A stretch of DNA of 5,910 bases from Bacillota bacterium (GTDB lineage: Bacteria; Bacillota; Clostridia; Christensenellales; CAG-138), in the NCBI GenBank assembly GCA_023416175.1, contig JAEZIE010000001.1, forward strand, positions 1 through 5,910, given 5' to 3'. Positions 1 to 5,910 of the stretch are shown here, one piece after another. Every line of letters starts with the position of its first letter. The first letter of the stretch is position 1. Below the pieces are notes generated by a model. It saw nothing but the letters and a program-made list of their open reading frames with translations, was not told where the DNA came from and searched no databases. Made by a program: the position numbers and the translations under genes.

Positions 1-1500
1 CACCTCATACGTACAGATGGCGGCGTTTTTGAGTATTTGTTGTTCCAAGCCATGGTCTTTTCTGCCCTCCTGCTGTTCCTGCATGGCATATCGAGATTTT
101 TGCTCTTCAAGCGCCGCAATTTTGGATTGGAGATCCTGAGCCGCCGCGCGATAATCTGCATCCTGTACCACGCCATCCATCCAGCCCTTTAACAATTTTG
201 TTTTTTTACTTTGGAGCTGTAAGATGCGTTCGTCCAATTTTACTAGATCAGAAGAAAATGTCTGGCCGGAAAGCGCCTTTTGCACCGCCTCAAACAGGGA
301 AGCACTCGGCGTTGCATCGATCAATGTTGCAAACAGATTGCGCATGAGCATGTTAAGCTGGTCCGTGTACAGCAGCGGTGTGGCGCAGCGCATAGCCTGA
401 TCAACGCGTTTATAGCAGGCGCAGCGCCAATAATCGCGCTTTTTTCGTTCGCCGCCAGCATACCACTGCTGCTGCGCGCGCTGGTAGCTGCAATTGTGTA
501 GAGCGCAAAGAATCCTGCCCGTGTACGGATATTTGCCGCCTGCTTTGAGCTGAGCGCTGCAATCCACGCCCTCCATAAATTCGCTGCGCAATTGGGCTAT
601 CCGGTTAGCTGCTTCCCATTCTTCCTCTGTGACCAGCGGCGGCACGCGCGAAGGGTCGTAATGGAGCAGCCACTCTTCAGGAGGATGATATTGCTTCTTC
701 TGGTTGCGGTAGGAAAGACTCTCGGATTTGCGGCTGACGATATAGCCTTTGTAAAGCGGGTTCAGAATGATGCGGCGGATGGTACTTGGATAATACATGT
801 TCCCGTTGCGGTTGACATAGCCCAAGTCTTTGAGCTCCTGCGCAATGGCCCGGGTGCCTACGATATTCTCCGCATAGCGTCGGTAGATATATGCTATGGC
901 AGCAGCGGTTTCAGGGTCGATAGCATAGCCGTTGATGTCATCGTTGAATACATATCCCACAGGCGCTAAGGCTCCGTGGCGTTTTCCGGCCTCCTGAGAA
1001 CGCTTCCACCCGAATTTCACACGTTCAGACAGCTTACGCGATTCCTCCTGGGCAACGGTTGCCATAATGGCCAGGCGGAATTCTGAGTCGGCATCCATGG
1101 TATTAAGGCCCGTATCTTCAAACAGCACGCCTACCTCATAGCGCAACAGCTCCCGGGTATAGGCAATGGAATCTAACAGGTCGCGGGCAAAGCGGGAAAC
1201 CTCCTTGGTCAAAATAAGATCGAACAGCCCCGCTTTGGCATCCGCCACCATACGTAAGAATTCCGATCGCTTTTTCGTTGACGTGCCTGTCACGCCTTCG
1301 TCGATATAACCCGGCAAATATGTCCATGCAGGGTTGGAACGTATTTTGTCTTCAAAATATGTGCTTTGGTTGATTAGGCTGTTTCGCTGCTCGTCCCGGT
1401 CCGTGCTGACCCGCGCATAATACGTGACTTTGAGCGGAATTTCTGCAATCCGTTTTCCACAGACTAATTGGGAGCGGATCGCTTCAACGGACGGCTTCAT
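1..1500 (-). CDS. Large serine recombinase (site-specific integrase/resolvase family), 3' end off the left edge
   Basis: Cuts and rejoins DNA at attachment sites through a phosphoserine link to integrate or excise a mobile element. The frame is open for all 500 visible codons and continues past position 1. The resolvase catalytic domain (about residues 25-170) has YARVST with the nucleophile Ser32 and Arg30, then SRFARD at 102-107 and the QEESRKLSERVK helix. A Recombinase domain (about 175-300) contains the GYAIDPETA stretch. A zinc-ribbon-like segment follows with Cys332, Cys337, Cys360, Cys362 and Cys372, then a charged, probably coiled-coil stretch from about 425 to 490. This is the TndX/TnpX-like architecture of clostridial elements. 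The ATG at 1500 overlaps the stop of the upstream small gene as ATGA and has GGAGA nine bases upstream, so coupled translation is likely. No frameshift or internal stop is visible, so the visible part looks intact. The target site cannot be read from the protein. Confidence 0.95.
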   Translation of the reverse strand, partial: MKPSVEAIRSQLVCGKRIAEIPLKVTYYARVSTDRDEQRNSLINQSTYFEDKIRSNPAWTYLPGYIDEGVTGTSTKKRSEFLRMVADAKAGLFDLILTKEVSRFARDLLDSIAYTRELLRYEVGVLFEDTGLNTMDADSEFRLAIMATVAQEESRKLSERVKFGWKRSQEAGKRHGALAPVGYVFNDDINGYAIDPETAAAIAYIYRRYAENIVGTRAIAQELKDLGYVNRNGNMYYPSTIRRIILNPLYKGYIVSRKSESLSYRNQKKQYHPPEEWLLHYDPSRVPPLVTEEEWEAANRIAQLRSEFMEGVDCSAQLKAGGKYPYTGRILCALHNCSYQRAQQQWYAGGERKKRDYWRCACYKRVDQAMRCATPLLYTDQLNMLMRNLFATLIDATPSASLFEAVQKALSGQTFSSDLVKLDERILQLQSKKTKLLKGWMDGVVQDADYRAAAQDLQSKIAALEEQKSRYAMQEQQEGRKDHGLEQQILKNAAICTYEV

Positions 1501-1700
1501 GACCTATCGTCTCCGGTTATTCGTTCTTTTAGCGTGCCATAGTCATCCGACAGATGCATTAGCGCAAGGCAACGCAAATAGACAGGCTCGGAAATGGCTC
1601 CTTGTGCTTTGAGAGACTTAAGCATTACGAGCTGCAGCAGCGGATGATCCCACCTGAGCTTATCATCCGGAATAGGGCATTCCACATTAATACGGGCCAT
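1497..1700 (-). CDS. Small SHOCT-like domain protein upstream of the recombinase
   Basis: A 67-residue protein of unknown function. The middle and C-terminal half (MLKSLKAQGAISEPVYLRCL, about residues 27-46) resembles the SHOCT pattern: a leucine-rich helix, a glycine turn, an I-[ST]-x-x-x-[YF] step, then a second helix. I recall similar short proteins next to serine recombinases of clostridial integrative elements; this is from memory of the family, not a search. There is no signal peptide or membrane segment. The start is well supported: GGGAGG at 1707-1712 lies six bases upstream of the ATG. The gene ends in ATGA shared with the recombinase start, so the two are one transcription and translation unit. 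A role in helping or regulating recombination is only inferred from this coupling. It is short, but the ribosome binding site and coupling make it a real gene rather than a chance frame. Confidence 0.82.
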   Translation of the reverse strand: MARINVECPIPDDKLRWDHPLLQLVMLKSLKAQGAISEPVYLRCLALMHLSDDYGTLKERITGDDRS

Positions 1701-1706
1701 ACATGG

Positions 1707-1712
1707 CCTCCC
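1707..1712 (-). promoter_or_regulatory. Ribosome binding site of the SHOCT-like gene
   Basis: GGGAGG on the minus strand with a six-base spacer to the ATG at 1700. This near-consensus Shine-Dalgarno fixes the start of the small gene. Confidence 0.8.
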
Positions 1713-1717
1713 AGGCT

Positions 1718-1728
1718 TGGTACTACCA
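1718..1728. repeat. Short palindrome TGGTA-C-TACCA upstream of the SHOCT-like gene
   Basis: Two perfect 5-bp arms around one central base, just upstream of the ribosome binding site of the minus-strand gene pair. It could be a small operator or a weak hairpin in the leader, or it could be chance; arms this short carry little weight. Confidence 0.3.
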
Positions 1729-1741
1729 TCATATGAATGCG

Positions 1742-1782
1742 AAGCGTTGTCCTAGAAGGGCCAGAAAAACTAACCAACGCTT
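1742..1782. repeat. 41-bp inverted repeat in the divergent spacer, candidate recombinase site
   Basis: The left arm AAGCGTTG (1742-1749) is perfectly inverted as CAACGCTT (1775-1782). The symmetry weakly extends inwards, with TAG after three bases on the left and CTA before two bases on the right. Total length and layout resemble the roughly 40-50 bp imperfectly symmetrical attachment sites of large serine recombinases, and it lies just upstream of the recombinase unit. The 25-base interval makes it a poor RNA terminator, and no T run follows. The att role is inference; an operator for the minus-strand unit is the alternative. Confidence 0.5.
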
Positions 1783-1788
1783 GTATGC

Positions 1789-1802
1789 GCCGTTTATACG
1801 GC
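1789..1802. repeat. Small hairpin GCCGT-TTAT-ACGGC
   Basis: A perfect 5-bp GC-rich stem with a four-base loop in the divergent spacer, just upstream of the ktrB promoter. No T run follows on either strand, so it is not an intrinsic terminator. It may be an operator half or part of an element end; no function can be assigned. Confidence 0.35.
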
Positions 1803-1820
1803 ACAATGGGGAGAGACATA

Positions 1821-1850
1821 TGGACTGAGAACCGTAAAAACAGGTATAAT
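1821..1850 (+). promoter_or_regulatory. Sigma-A-type promoter of the ktrB-ktrA-permease operon
   Basis: A perfect -10 box TATAAT at 1845-1850 is preceded, with an 18-base spacer, by TGGACT at 1821-1826, which matches four of six -35 consensus positions. Transcription should start near 1857, giving a leader of only about 34 bases before the ATG at 1891. That is too short for a c-di-AMP (ydaO) riboswitch, which often precedes potassium uptake genes in Firmicutes. Confidence 0.7.
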
Positions 1851-1858
1851 AGTACGGT
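1831..1858. promoter_or_regulatory. Inverted repeat bracketing the -10 box, candidate operator
   Basis: ACCGTA (1831-1836) and its exact inverse TACGGT (1853-1858) flank the TATAAT box symmetrically with a 16-base interval. The outer half covers the promoter spacer and the inner half covers the predicted start of transcription, the usual place for a repressor site. Seen in sequence; the regulator is unknown and the function inferred. Confidence 0.42.
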
Positions 1859-1890
1859 CTGCAATATATAGAAGAGATAAATAAGGCGAT

Positions 1891-3282
1891 ATGAAAACAT
1901 TTGCAAAAATACAAAAGAATATGTCAGCGCCCAGGCTGATCGCCATCAGTTTCCTGGCGGTCATCATATCCGGCGGCCTGCTGTTATGCCTGCCAGTTTC
2001 ACACCAGCCGGGGGTAGTTGTAAAACCACTGGATGCTTTTTTTGCCGCTACTTCGGCTGTTTGCGTTACAGGGTTAACCACGCTTGTTACCGCTGCAACA
2101 TGGAGCGTTTTCGGAAAGATCGTCATATTGCTCCTGATTCAAATTGGCGGGCTCAGTATCATCACAATTTTTACATACTTTATTGTCCACCTTGGCAGGA
2201 AGGTAACATTAAAGGACCGTTTGACTGTACAAGCCACATTCAATGTCAACGATTTGAGCGGCATGGTTCGCCTGGTTTTACTTGTCATCCGCGGCACATT
2301 CATTTGCGAAGGCATAGGCGCGCTGATACTGACCTTCTTCTTTTTTGGCAAGGGCTTTGTCTGGTACAACGCGATCGCAAATGGCATATTCCACTCTGTT
2401 TCCGCTTTTTGCAATGCCGGATTTGACAATATCGGTGAATTCAGCCTGATGCCCTATGCAGCCGATCCAGTCATCAACCTTGTGATCATGGGCCTTATCG
2501 TGATGGGCGGCATCGGCTTTTCGGTATGGCGAGATTTGGGCCTTAAGCTGAAGTATAAAGTAAAGCCGGACATCAAAAAGTCGCATAGGCTTTCGCTGCA
2601 CTCCAAGCTTGCGCTCATTGCGACTGCGGTCCTCATTGTGGCTGGCGCGGGCTATTTTTTCATTGCGGAGTACAATAACCCGGAAACGCTGGGCCCGCTC
2701 TCGGTTTCCGGAAAAGTGCTTTGCTCCTTCTTCCAATCCATCACGCTGCGTACGGCGGGCTTCTTTACTATAGCGCAGAACGGGCTAAGTGAGACTTCCA
2801 AAATGGTATCCAGCATTCTGATGCTCGTCGGCGGATCGCCGGGCGGTACGGCGGGCGGCATGAAGACCGTTACGGTCGCCATCCTGTTCCTGAGCGTTTG
2901 GGGTACATTAAAAGGCAGGAGAAACATTTTCGCATTCGGCAGAACGCTGCCTACGTTTGCGCTGCTTCGGGCATTGACCATTATTGTGATCATGCTGTTG
3001 TTGTGGTTGGGCGGAGGTATGATCCTTGCGATTACGGAGCAAGGTTCTCTGTTTTCTCATACCCCTGCCGAGCTGCTCTTTGAAGTAGCTTCGGGGCTGG
3101 GTACGGAGGGCTTATCTACCGGCATTACGCCCTTCCTTTCTCCCGCTGGAAAGCTGCTTCTGATGCTATGTATGTATGTGGGAAGGATAGGGCCAATCAC
3201 CATCATACTTTCCCTCCAGCAGCGCACAAGCACCGTAAACGAGCGCATTCAGTATCCGGACGAGGACGTCATGATCGGTTAA
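1891..3282 (+). CDS. ktrB: TrkH/KtrB family potassium-translocating membrane subunit
   Basis: The ion-conducting subunit of a K+ uptake channel in the cytoplasmic membrane. At 463 residues it is close to the usual KtrB length. The fourfold M1-P-M2 repeat is visible through its selectivity-filter loops: TSAVCVTGLTT (54-64), NAGF (175-178), RTAGF (287-291) and GTEGLSTG (404-411). The conserved intramembrane gating loop GGSPGGTAGGMKT sits at 314-326, in the M2 of the third repeat. The N terminus is short and positively charged (MKTFAKIQK) before the first membrane helix. The start at 1891 has only a weak AAGG four bases upstream; ATG at 1921 is possible but has no better site. It is first in an operon with the KtrA subunit 28 bases downstream. 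The Glu406 in the fourth filter is unlike the hydrophobic residue I would expect there. Annotators may also name it TrkH. Confidence 0.95.
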   Translation: MKTFAKIQKNMSAPRLIAISFLAVIISGGLLLCLPVSHQPGVVVKPLDAFFAATSAVCVTGLTTLVTAATWSVFGKIVILLLIQIGGLSIITIFTYFIVHLGRKVTLKDRLTVQATFNVNDLSGMVRLVLLVIRGTFICEGIGALILTFFFFGKGFVWYNAIANGIFHSVSAFCNAGFDNIGEFSLMPYAADPVINLVIMGLIVMGGIGFSVWRDLGLKLKYKVKPDIKKSHRLSLHSKLALIATAVLIVAGAGYFFIAEYNNPETLGPLSVSGKVLCSFFQSITLRTAGFFTIAQNGLSETSKMVSSILMLVGGSPGGTAGGMKTVTVAILFLSVWGTLKGRRNIFAFGRTLPTFALLRALTIIVIMLLLWLGGGMILAITEQGSLFSHTPAELLFEVASGLGTEGLSTGITPFLSPAGKLLLMLCMYVGRIGPITIILSLQQRTSTVNERIQYPDEDVMIG

Positions 3283-3310
3283 GCAATAGTATAAAAGGTG
3301 GTAAAAACAT

Positions 3311-3955
3311 ATGTATAAGATTACGGTTGACGAAAACACACAGTTTGCCATACTTGGCCTTGGGAAGTTTGGACGGGGCATGGCGCGCACGCTGTATGAA
3401 AACGGCCATCACGTGCTCTGCTGCGATGTCGACGAGCATGTGGTGCATGAGGTATGCGATTCCGTGACCCATGTCGTGCAGGCGGACGCCTCCGACAAAG
3501 CCGTGTTGGAGAAATTGGGCATAGGAAATTTCGATGTGGTGGTCATTGCGTTCAGCGTGGATTTCGAGGCGGCCGCCGTAACCGCAACCATATTGAAGGA
3601 ACTCAAGGTGCCCTATATCATAGCAAAAGCGAATGGCGCACGTCAAAAACTCATTCTGGAGTCCATTGGCGTGGACAGGGTTATTCTTCCTGAAAAAGAG
3701 ATGGGGGAGCGGGTCGCATACGGCCTGATCACAAACGGGCTAATGGAATCCATTCATCGATCCGATAAATATGACATCATAGAAATGAAACCCCTTCCGA
3801 GCTGGGTCGGAAAGAGTTTGGAAAAGCTGCGTCTGCGGCAAAAGGAAGGCATCAACATCATCGCCATTATCCGGGATTCCGAGGTGATCGGGGTGTTGGA
3901 CGCGAAAACCGAACTGCATGCAGACGATGATCTGATTTTATTGAAATCGAGATAG
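3311..3955 (+). CDS. ktrA: KtrA/TrkA-type RCK regulatory subunit of the potassium channel
   Basis: A cytoplasmic subunit expected to form an octameric ring under KtrB and open or close it according to bound ATP or ADP. At 214 residues it has a single RCK unit, as in KtrA, not the doubled form of proteobacterial TrkA. The RCK_N Rossmann fold (about 12-130) has GLGKFG at 16-21 and the acidic end of the second strand at Asp39/Asp41 for ribose contact. PEKEMGE at 127-133 corresponds to the conserved PEKDMG of Bacillus subtilis KtrA, whose glutamate is reported to take part in cation-dependent activation; here it would be Glu128. RCK_C (about 135-214) is the domain that binds c-di-AMP in Gram-positive homologues, which is likely but unproven here. 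The start has AGGTGG at 3296-3301, nine bases upstream. It sits between ktrB and the permease gene on the same strand. Confidence 0.94.
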   Translation: MYKITVDENTQFAILGLGKFGRGMARTLYENGHHVLCCDVDEHVVHEVCDSVTHVVQADASDKAVLEKLGIGNFDVVVIAFSVDFEAAAVTATILKELKVPYIIAKANGARQKLILESIGVDRVILPEKEMGERVAYGLITNGLMESIHRSDKYDIIEMKPLPSWVGKSLEKLRLRQKEGINIIAIIRDSEVIGVLDAKTELHADDDLILLKSR

Positions 3956-4018
3956 GGCGAGACGAACGGATAGGCAGATGCGGACGTCCCGGCCCCAAAA
4001 ATATGGAGGTACTCTTAC

Positions 4019-5284
4019 ATGACGCTTGCTCTGATCCTGTTTCTTGTAACCTATGTGTGCCTGATCGCTTTCCCCAAAGTACGCGCCTATATCGCGCTTG
4101 TTTCCGCGGCCCTCTTCATCATACTGGGGATTTTGCCGGTCAATAAGCTGTTTTCCGCCATCGACTGGAACGTCATCCTAATGATATTCGGCACCATGGG
4201 CATTGTGGCGCTGTTTATCGATTCCAAGATGCCCGCGCTACTTGCGGATATGATACTGGATAAAATGCCGGACGTTAGATGGGCGATCATCGCCTTAGCC
4301 CTGTTTGCAGGTCTCATCTCCGCGTTTGTGGATAACGTGGCGACCGTGCTGATGGTAGCGCCCGTGGCGCTCGATATTTCGAAAAAACTTAAAATATCGC
4401 CCGTGATGCCCATTATCGCAATCGCCATTTCATCAAACCTGCAGGGTGCTGCAACGCTGGTTGGGGATACGACATCTATACTTTTGGGCGGTTACGCCAA
4501 TATGGATTTTCTGGACTTTTTCTTCTACAAGAACCGTCCGGGCATGTTTTTCATTGTTCAGATCGGTGCAATCGTTTCTGCGTTTGTGCTGCTCTATGTA
4601 TTTCGGAAGCAACGCCAGCCCATCAGCATGGGAGAGCGGACAGTGGTCACAGACTATTTTCCTACGGTGCTGTTGGTCTCTACCATTGTTCTCTTAATTC
4701 TTGCTTCATTCCTGCCTAATAAACCGCGCAACATCAACGGAATCATCTGCGTGTCGCTGTTTTTGATCGGAATTGTGCGGGAGCTGTTTAAAAGAAGATT
4801 GTCATTTATCAGGGAGACGCTCAAAGAAATCGATTATTTCACGCTGCTGCTGCTGGCCGGGCTATTTGTAGTGATTGCGGGCATTACGGAAGCGGGCGTG
4901 ATTACCGAGGTCAGCCGGATATTCGTGAGCATCAGCAACAACAACTTGTTCCTGATGTATACGCTCTTGGTATGGGCATCCGTGCTTCTCTCCGCGTTTA
5001 TCGACAACATTCCGTATATCGCAACCATGCTGCCGGTCACCTCGGGAATTGCACAGCTTATGGGCGTAGACCCCACGGTGTTATACTTTGGCTTGCTTGC
5101 GGGCGCGACATTAGGCGGAAACCTTACGCCGATCGGGGCTTCCGCAAACATCGCAGGCTTGGGCATACTACGCAAGGAAGGGTATGAGGTGAAAGCCCAG
5201 GAGTTCATGAAAGTCAGCGTACCCTTTACGCTTGCCGCCGTACTCTCAGGCTATATACTGATCTGGCTGTTCTGGGGAATATGA
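4019..5284 (+). CDS. ArsB/NhaD/SLC13-like (ion transporter superfamily) permease
   Basis: A polytopic membrane transporter of 421 residues with about ten to twelve hydrophobic segments. Two inverted-repeat halves are evident: SAFVDN at 101-106 is mirrored by SAFIDN at 325-330, and the re-entrant-loop motif LVGDTTS (147-153) by NLTPIGASAN (368-377). Such paired D-N and G-x-[ST] loops are typical of the ArsB, NhaD, CitM and OCA2/YbiR branches of the ion transporter superfamily. Substrate cannot be assigned: no arsR, arsA or arsC lies nearby, so arsenite export is not supported, and Na+/H+ exchange, a small anion or a dicarboxylate are all open. The start is firm, with GGAGGT at 4005-4010 eight bases upstream. 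It follows ktrA by 63 bases with no terminator between, so it is probably co-transcribed with the potassium genes. Its last 34 bases overlap the convergent rnfB gene. Confidence 0.88.
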   Translation: MTLALILFLVTYVCLIAFPKVRAYIALVSAALFIILGILPVNKLFSAIDWNVILMIFGTMGIVALFIDSKMPALLADMILDKMPDVRWAIIALALFAGLISAFVDNVATVLMVAPVALDISKKLKISPVMPIIAIAISSNLQGAATLVGDTTSILLGGYANMDFLDFFFYKNRPGMFFIVQIGAIVSAFVLLYVFRKQRQPISMGERTVVTDYFPTVLLVSTIVLLILASFLPNKPRNINGIICVSLFLIGIVRELFKRRLSFIRETLKEIDYFTLLLLAGLFVVIAGITEAGVITEVSRIFVSISNNNLFLMYTLLVWASVLLSAFIDNIPYIATMLPVTSGIAQLMGVDPTVLYFGLLAGATLGGNLTPIGASANIAGLGILRKEGYEVKAQEFMKVSVPFTLAAVLSGYILIWLFWGI

Positions 5285-5910
5285 TCCGTTAAGACAGGTT
5301 CGCTGATGCCCGTGCTCCAGATGATCTGGCGCGGGCATTTTTTTGCGCACTCCATGCAGCCCACGCATTTTTCATAGTCGAATACGGGCAGGTCGTTTAC
5401 CATGGTGATTGCATCGTATTTACAGCTTTTCGCGCAAATACTGCAACCGATGCAGCCGACCTTGCAATTGTCGCTTACCACTTTGCCTTTGAGTACGTTG
5501 GAGCAATCCACACGTACCACGCTACTTTCGGGCAGCAGGCGTATGATGTGGCGCGGGCATTCCGCCACGCATTTGCCGCAGGTGATGCAGCGGTTATGGT
5601 CGATTGTGGAAAGTCCGTTGACAATTGTAATAGCATCCACCGGGCAGACACGCGCGCAATTACCAAAGCCGAGGCAGCTCATGGGGCAGCTTTTCGCGCC
5701 GTCCGCGATGGACATTGCGGCAACACAATCTGAAAGCCCTTCGTAATGGTATTTTAATTGCGTATTATTAAGCGTACCGCGGCACTGCACATGGGCGATG
5801 AGCGGCTGCATGTCGCCCGCGTCAGCGCCGATGAGTTCCGCTATTTTTTTTGCGTTTTCTGCGGTATTGACGGTACATGAATTAATCGGGGCGCCTTCCG
5901 TTACGATGGC
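5251..5910 (-). CDS. rnfB: RnfB, ferredoxin-like subunit of the Rnf electron transport complex, 5' end off the right edge
   Basis: The iron-sulfur subunit that accepts electrons from reduced ferredoxin in the membrane complex oxidising ferredoxin with NAD+ while moving Na+ or H+. The frame is open to the window edge, giving 219 visible residues; the internal ATG at 5811 is not the true start, because family sequence continues upstream (INSCTVNTAENAKKIAELIG). Four cysteine groups are visible, numbered from the edge: C75-x3-C79-x5-C85-x3-C89P, C108-C111-C114-C118P, C149-x3-C153-C156-C159-C163 and C182-C185-C188-C192P. C12 is probably the last ligand of the N-terminal cluster, whose other cysteines are outside the window. 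The VQCRGT and YEGLSDC segments match the RnfB core. RnfB is usually the last gene of rnfCDGEAB, which fits the lack of a following minus-strand gene. The TAG at 5251-5253 puts its end 34 bases inside the permease gene. Confidence 0.94.
   Translation of the reverse strand, partial: AIVTEGAPINSCTVNTAENAKKIAELIGADAGDMQPLIAHVQCRGTLNNTQLKYHYEGLSDCVAAMSIADGAKSCPMSCLGFGNCARVCPVDAITIVNGLSTIDHNRCITCGKCVAECPRHIIRLLPESSVVRVDCSNVLKGKVVSDNCKVGCIGCSICAKSCKYDAITMVNDLPVFDYEKCVGCMECAKKCPRQIIWSTGISEPVLTDHIPQNSQISI
5306..5344 (+). terminator. Intrinsic terminator of the ktrB-ktrA-permease operon
   Basis: A 10-bp stem, ATGCCCGTGC (5306-5315) with GCGCGGGCAT (5329-5338), containing one G-U pair, is followed by a run of T up to 5344. 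The loop region contains a nested CCAGAT/ATCTGG alternative. It lies 22 bases after the permease stop. It is wholly inside the rnfB coding sequence on the other strand. Read on the minus strand there is no T run after the stem, so it should act only on plus-strand transcription. Confidence 0.88.

Noticed and set aside
592..969. Plus-strand open frame of 125 codons inside the recombinase gene
   Set aside because: It is antisense to the conserved recombinase domain, has no Shine-Dalgarno and no family resemblance; it is a shadow frame.
1742..1802. Inverted repeats read as a transcription terminator
   Set aside because: The first has a 25-base loop and neither is followed by a T run on either strand.
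1857..1890. Possible c-di-AMP riboswitch ahead of the potassium operon
   Set aside because: The predicted leader is about 34 bases, far too short, and no conserved riboswitch elements are seen.
2278..2736. Minus-strand open frame of 152 codons opposite ktrB
   Set aside because: It lies opposite the well-supported KtrB frame with its filter motifs, and its composition is that of a reverse shadow.
3982..3989. 8-bp palindrome GGACGTCC between ktrA and the permease gene
   Set aside because: It has no loop, no T run and no promoter context; a chance palindrome is enough to explain it.
4019..5284. Arsenite efflux pump ArsB
   Set aside because: Only the superfamily fold motifs match; there is no arsenic-resistance neighbour and the operon partners are potassium genes.
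5251..5811. Stand-alone 186-residue ferredoxin starting at the ATG at 5811
   Set aside because: RnfB-like sequence continues upstream of that ATG in the same frame to the window edge, so the ATG is internal.

Overview
The window looks like a piece of a Firmicutes genome, most likely an anaerobic clostridial lineage. The grounds are an Rnf-complex gene of the clostridial type, a KtrAB-like potassium system, strong purine-rich Shine-Dalgarno sequences, and a large serine recombinase preceded by a small SHOCT-like gene, a pair seen on clostridial integrative elements. No species can be named from the sequence alone.

Layout: (1) Positions 1-1700, minus strand, hold the end of a probable mobile element. 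A 67-residue SHOCT-like protein is translationally coupled through an ATGA overlap to a large serine recombinase that runs off the left edge. (2) Positions 1701-1890 are a divergent spacer with a 41-bp inverted repeat, a small hairpin, and a good sigma-A promoter pointing right whose -10 box is bracketed by a second inverted repeat. The mobile-element boundary, if there is one, should lie between about 1712 and 1821. (3) Positions 1891-5284, plus strand, are a three-gene operon: a TrkH/KtrB potassium-translocating subunit, a KtrA-type RCK regulatory subunit, and an ArsB/NhaD/SLC13-like permease, closed by a strong intrinsic terminator at 5306-5344. (4) Positions 5251-5910, minus strand, hold the C-terminal 219 residues of RnfB. 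It converges on the operon and overlaps the permease gene tail to tail.

Function: KtrB and KtrA should form a gated K+ uptake channel controlled by nucleotide binding to the RCK ring. The third operon gene is an ion or anion transporter of unknown substrate and may couple ion balance to K+ uptake. RnfB belongs to the membrane complex that oxidises ferredoxin with NAD+ and pumps Na+ or H+, so an ion-gradient generator sits beside ion-gradient users. The recombinase pair looks like an unrelated insertion upstream.

I see no clearly new system. The points most worth following are the inverted repeat at the presumed element end, the repeat around the ktrB -10 box, the permease linked to ktrBA, and a terminator hairpin embedded in the antisense rnfB coding sequence.
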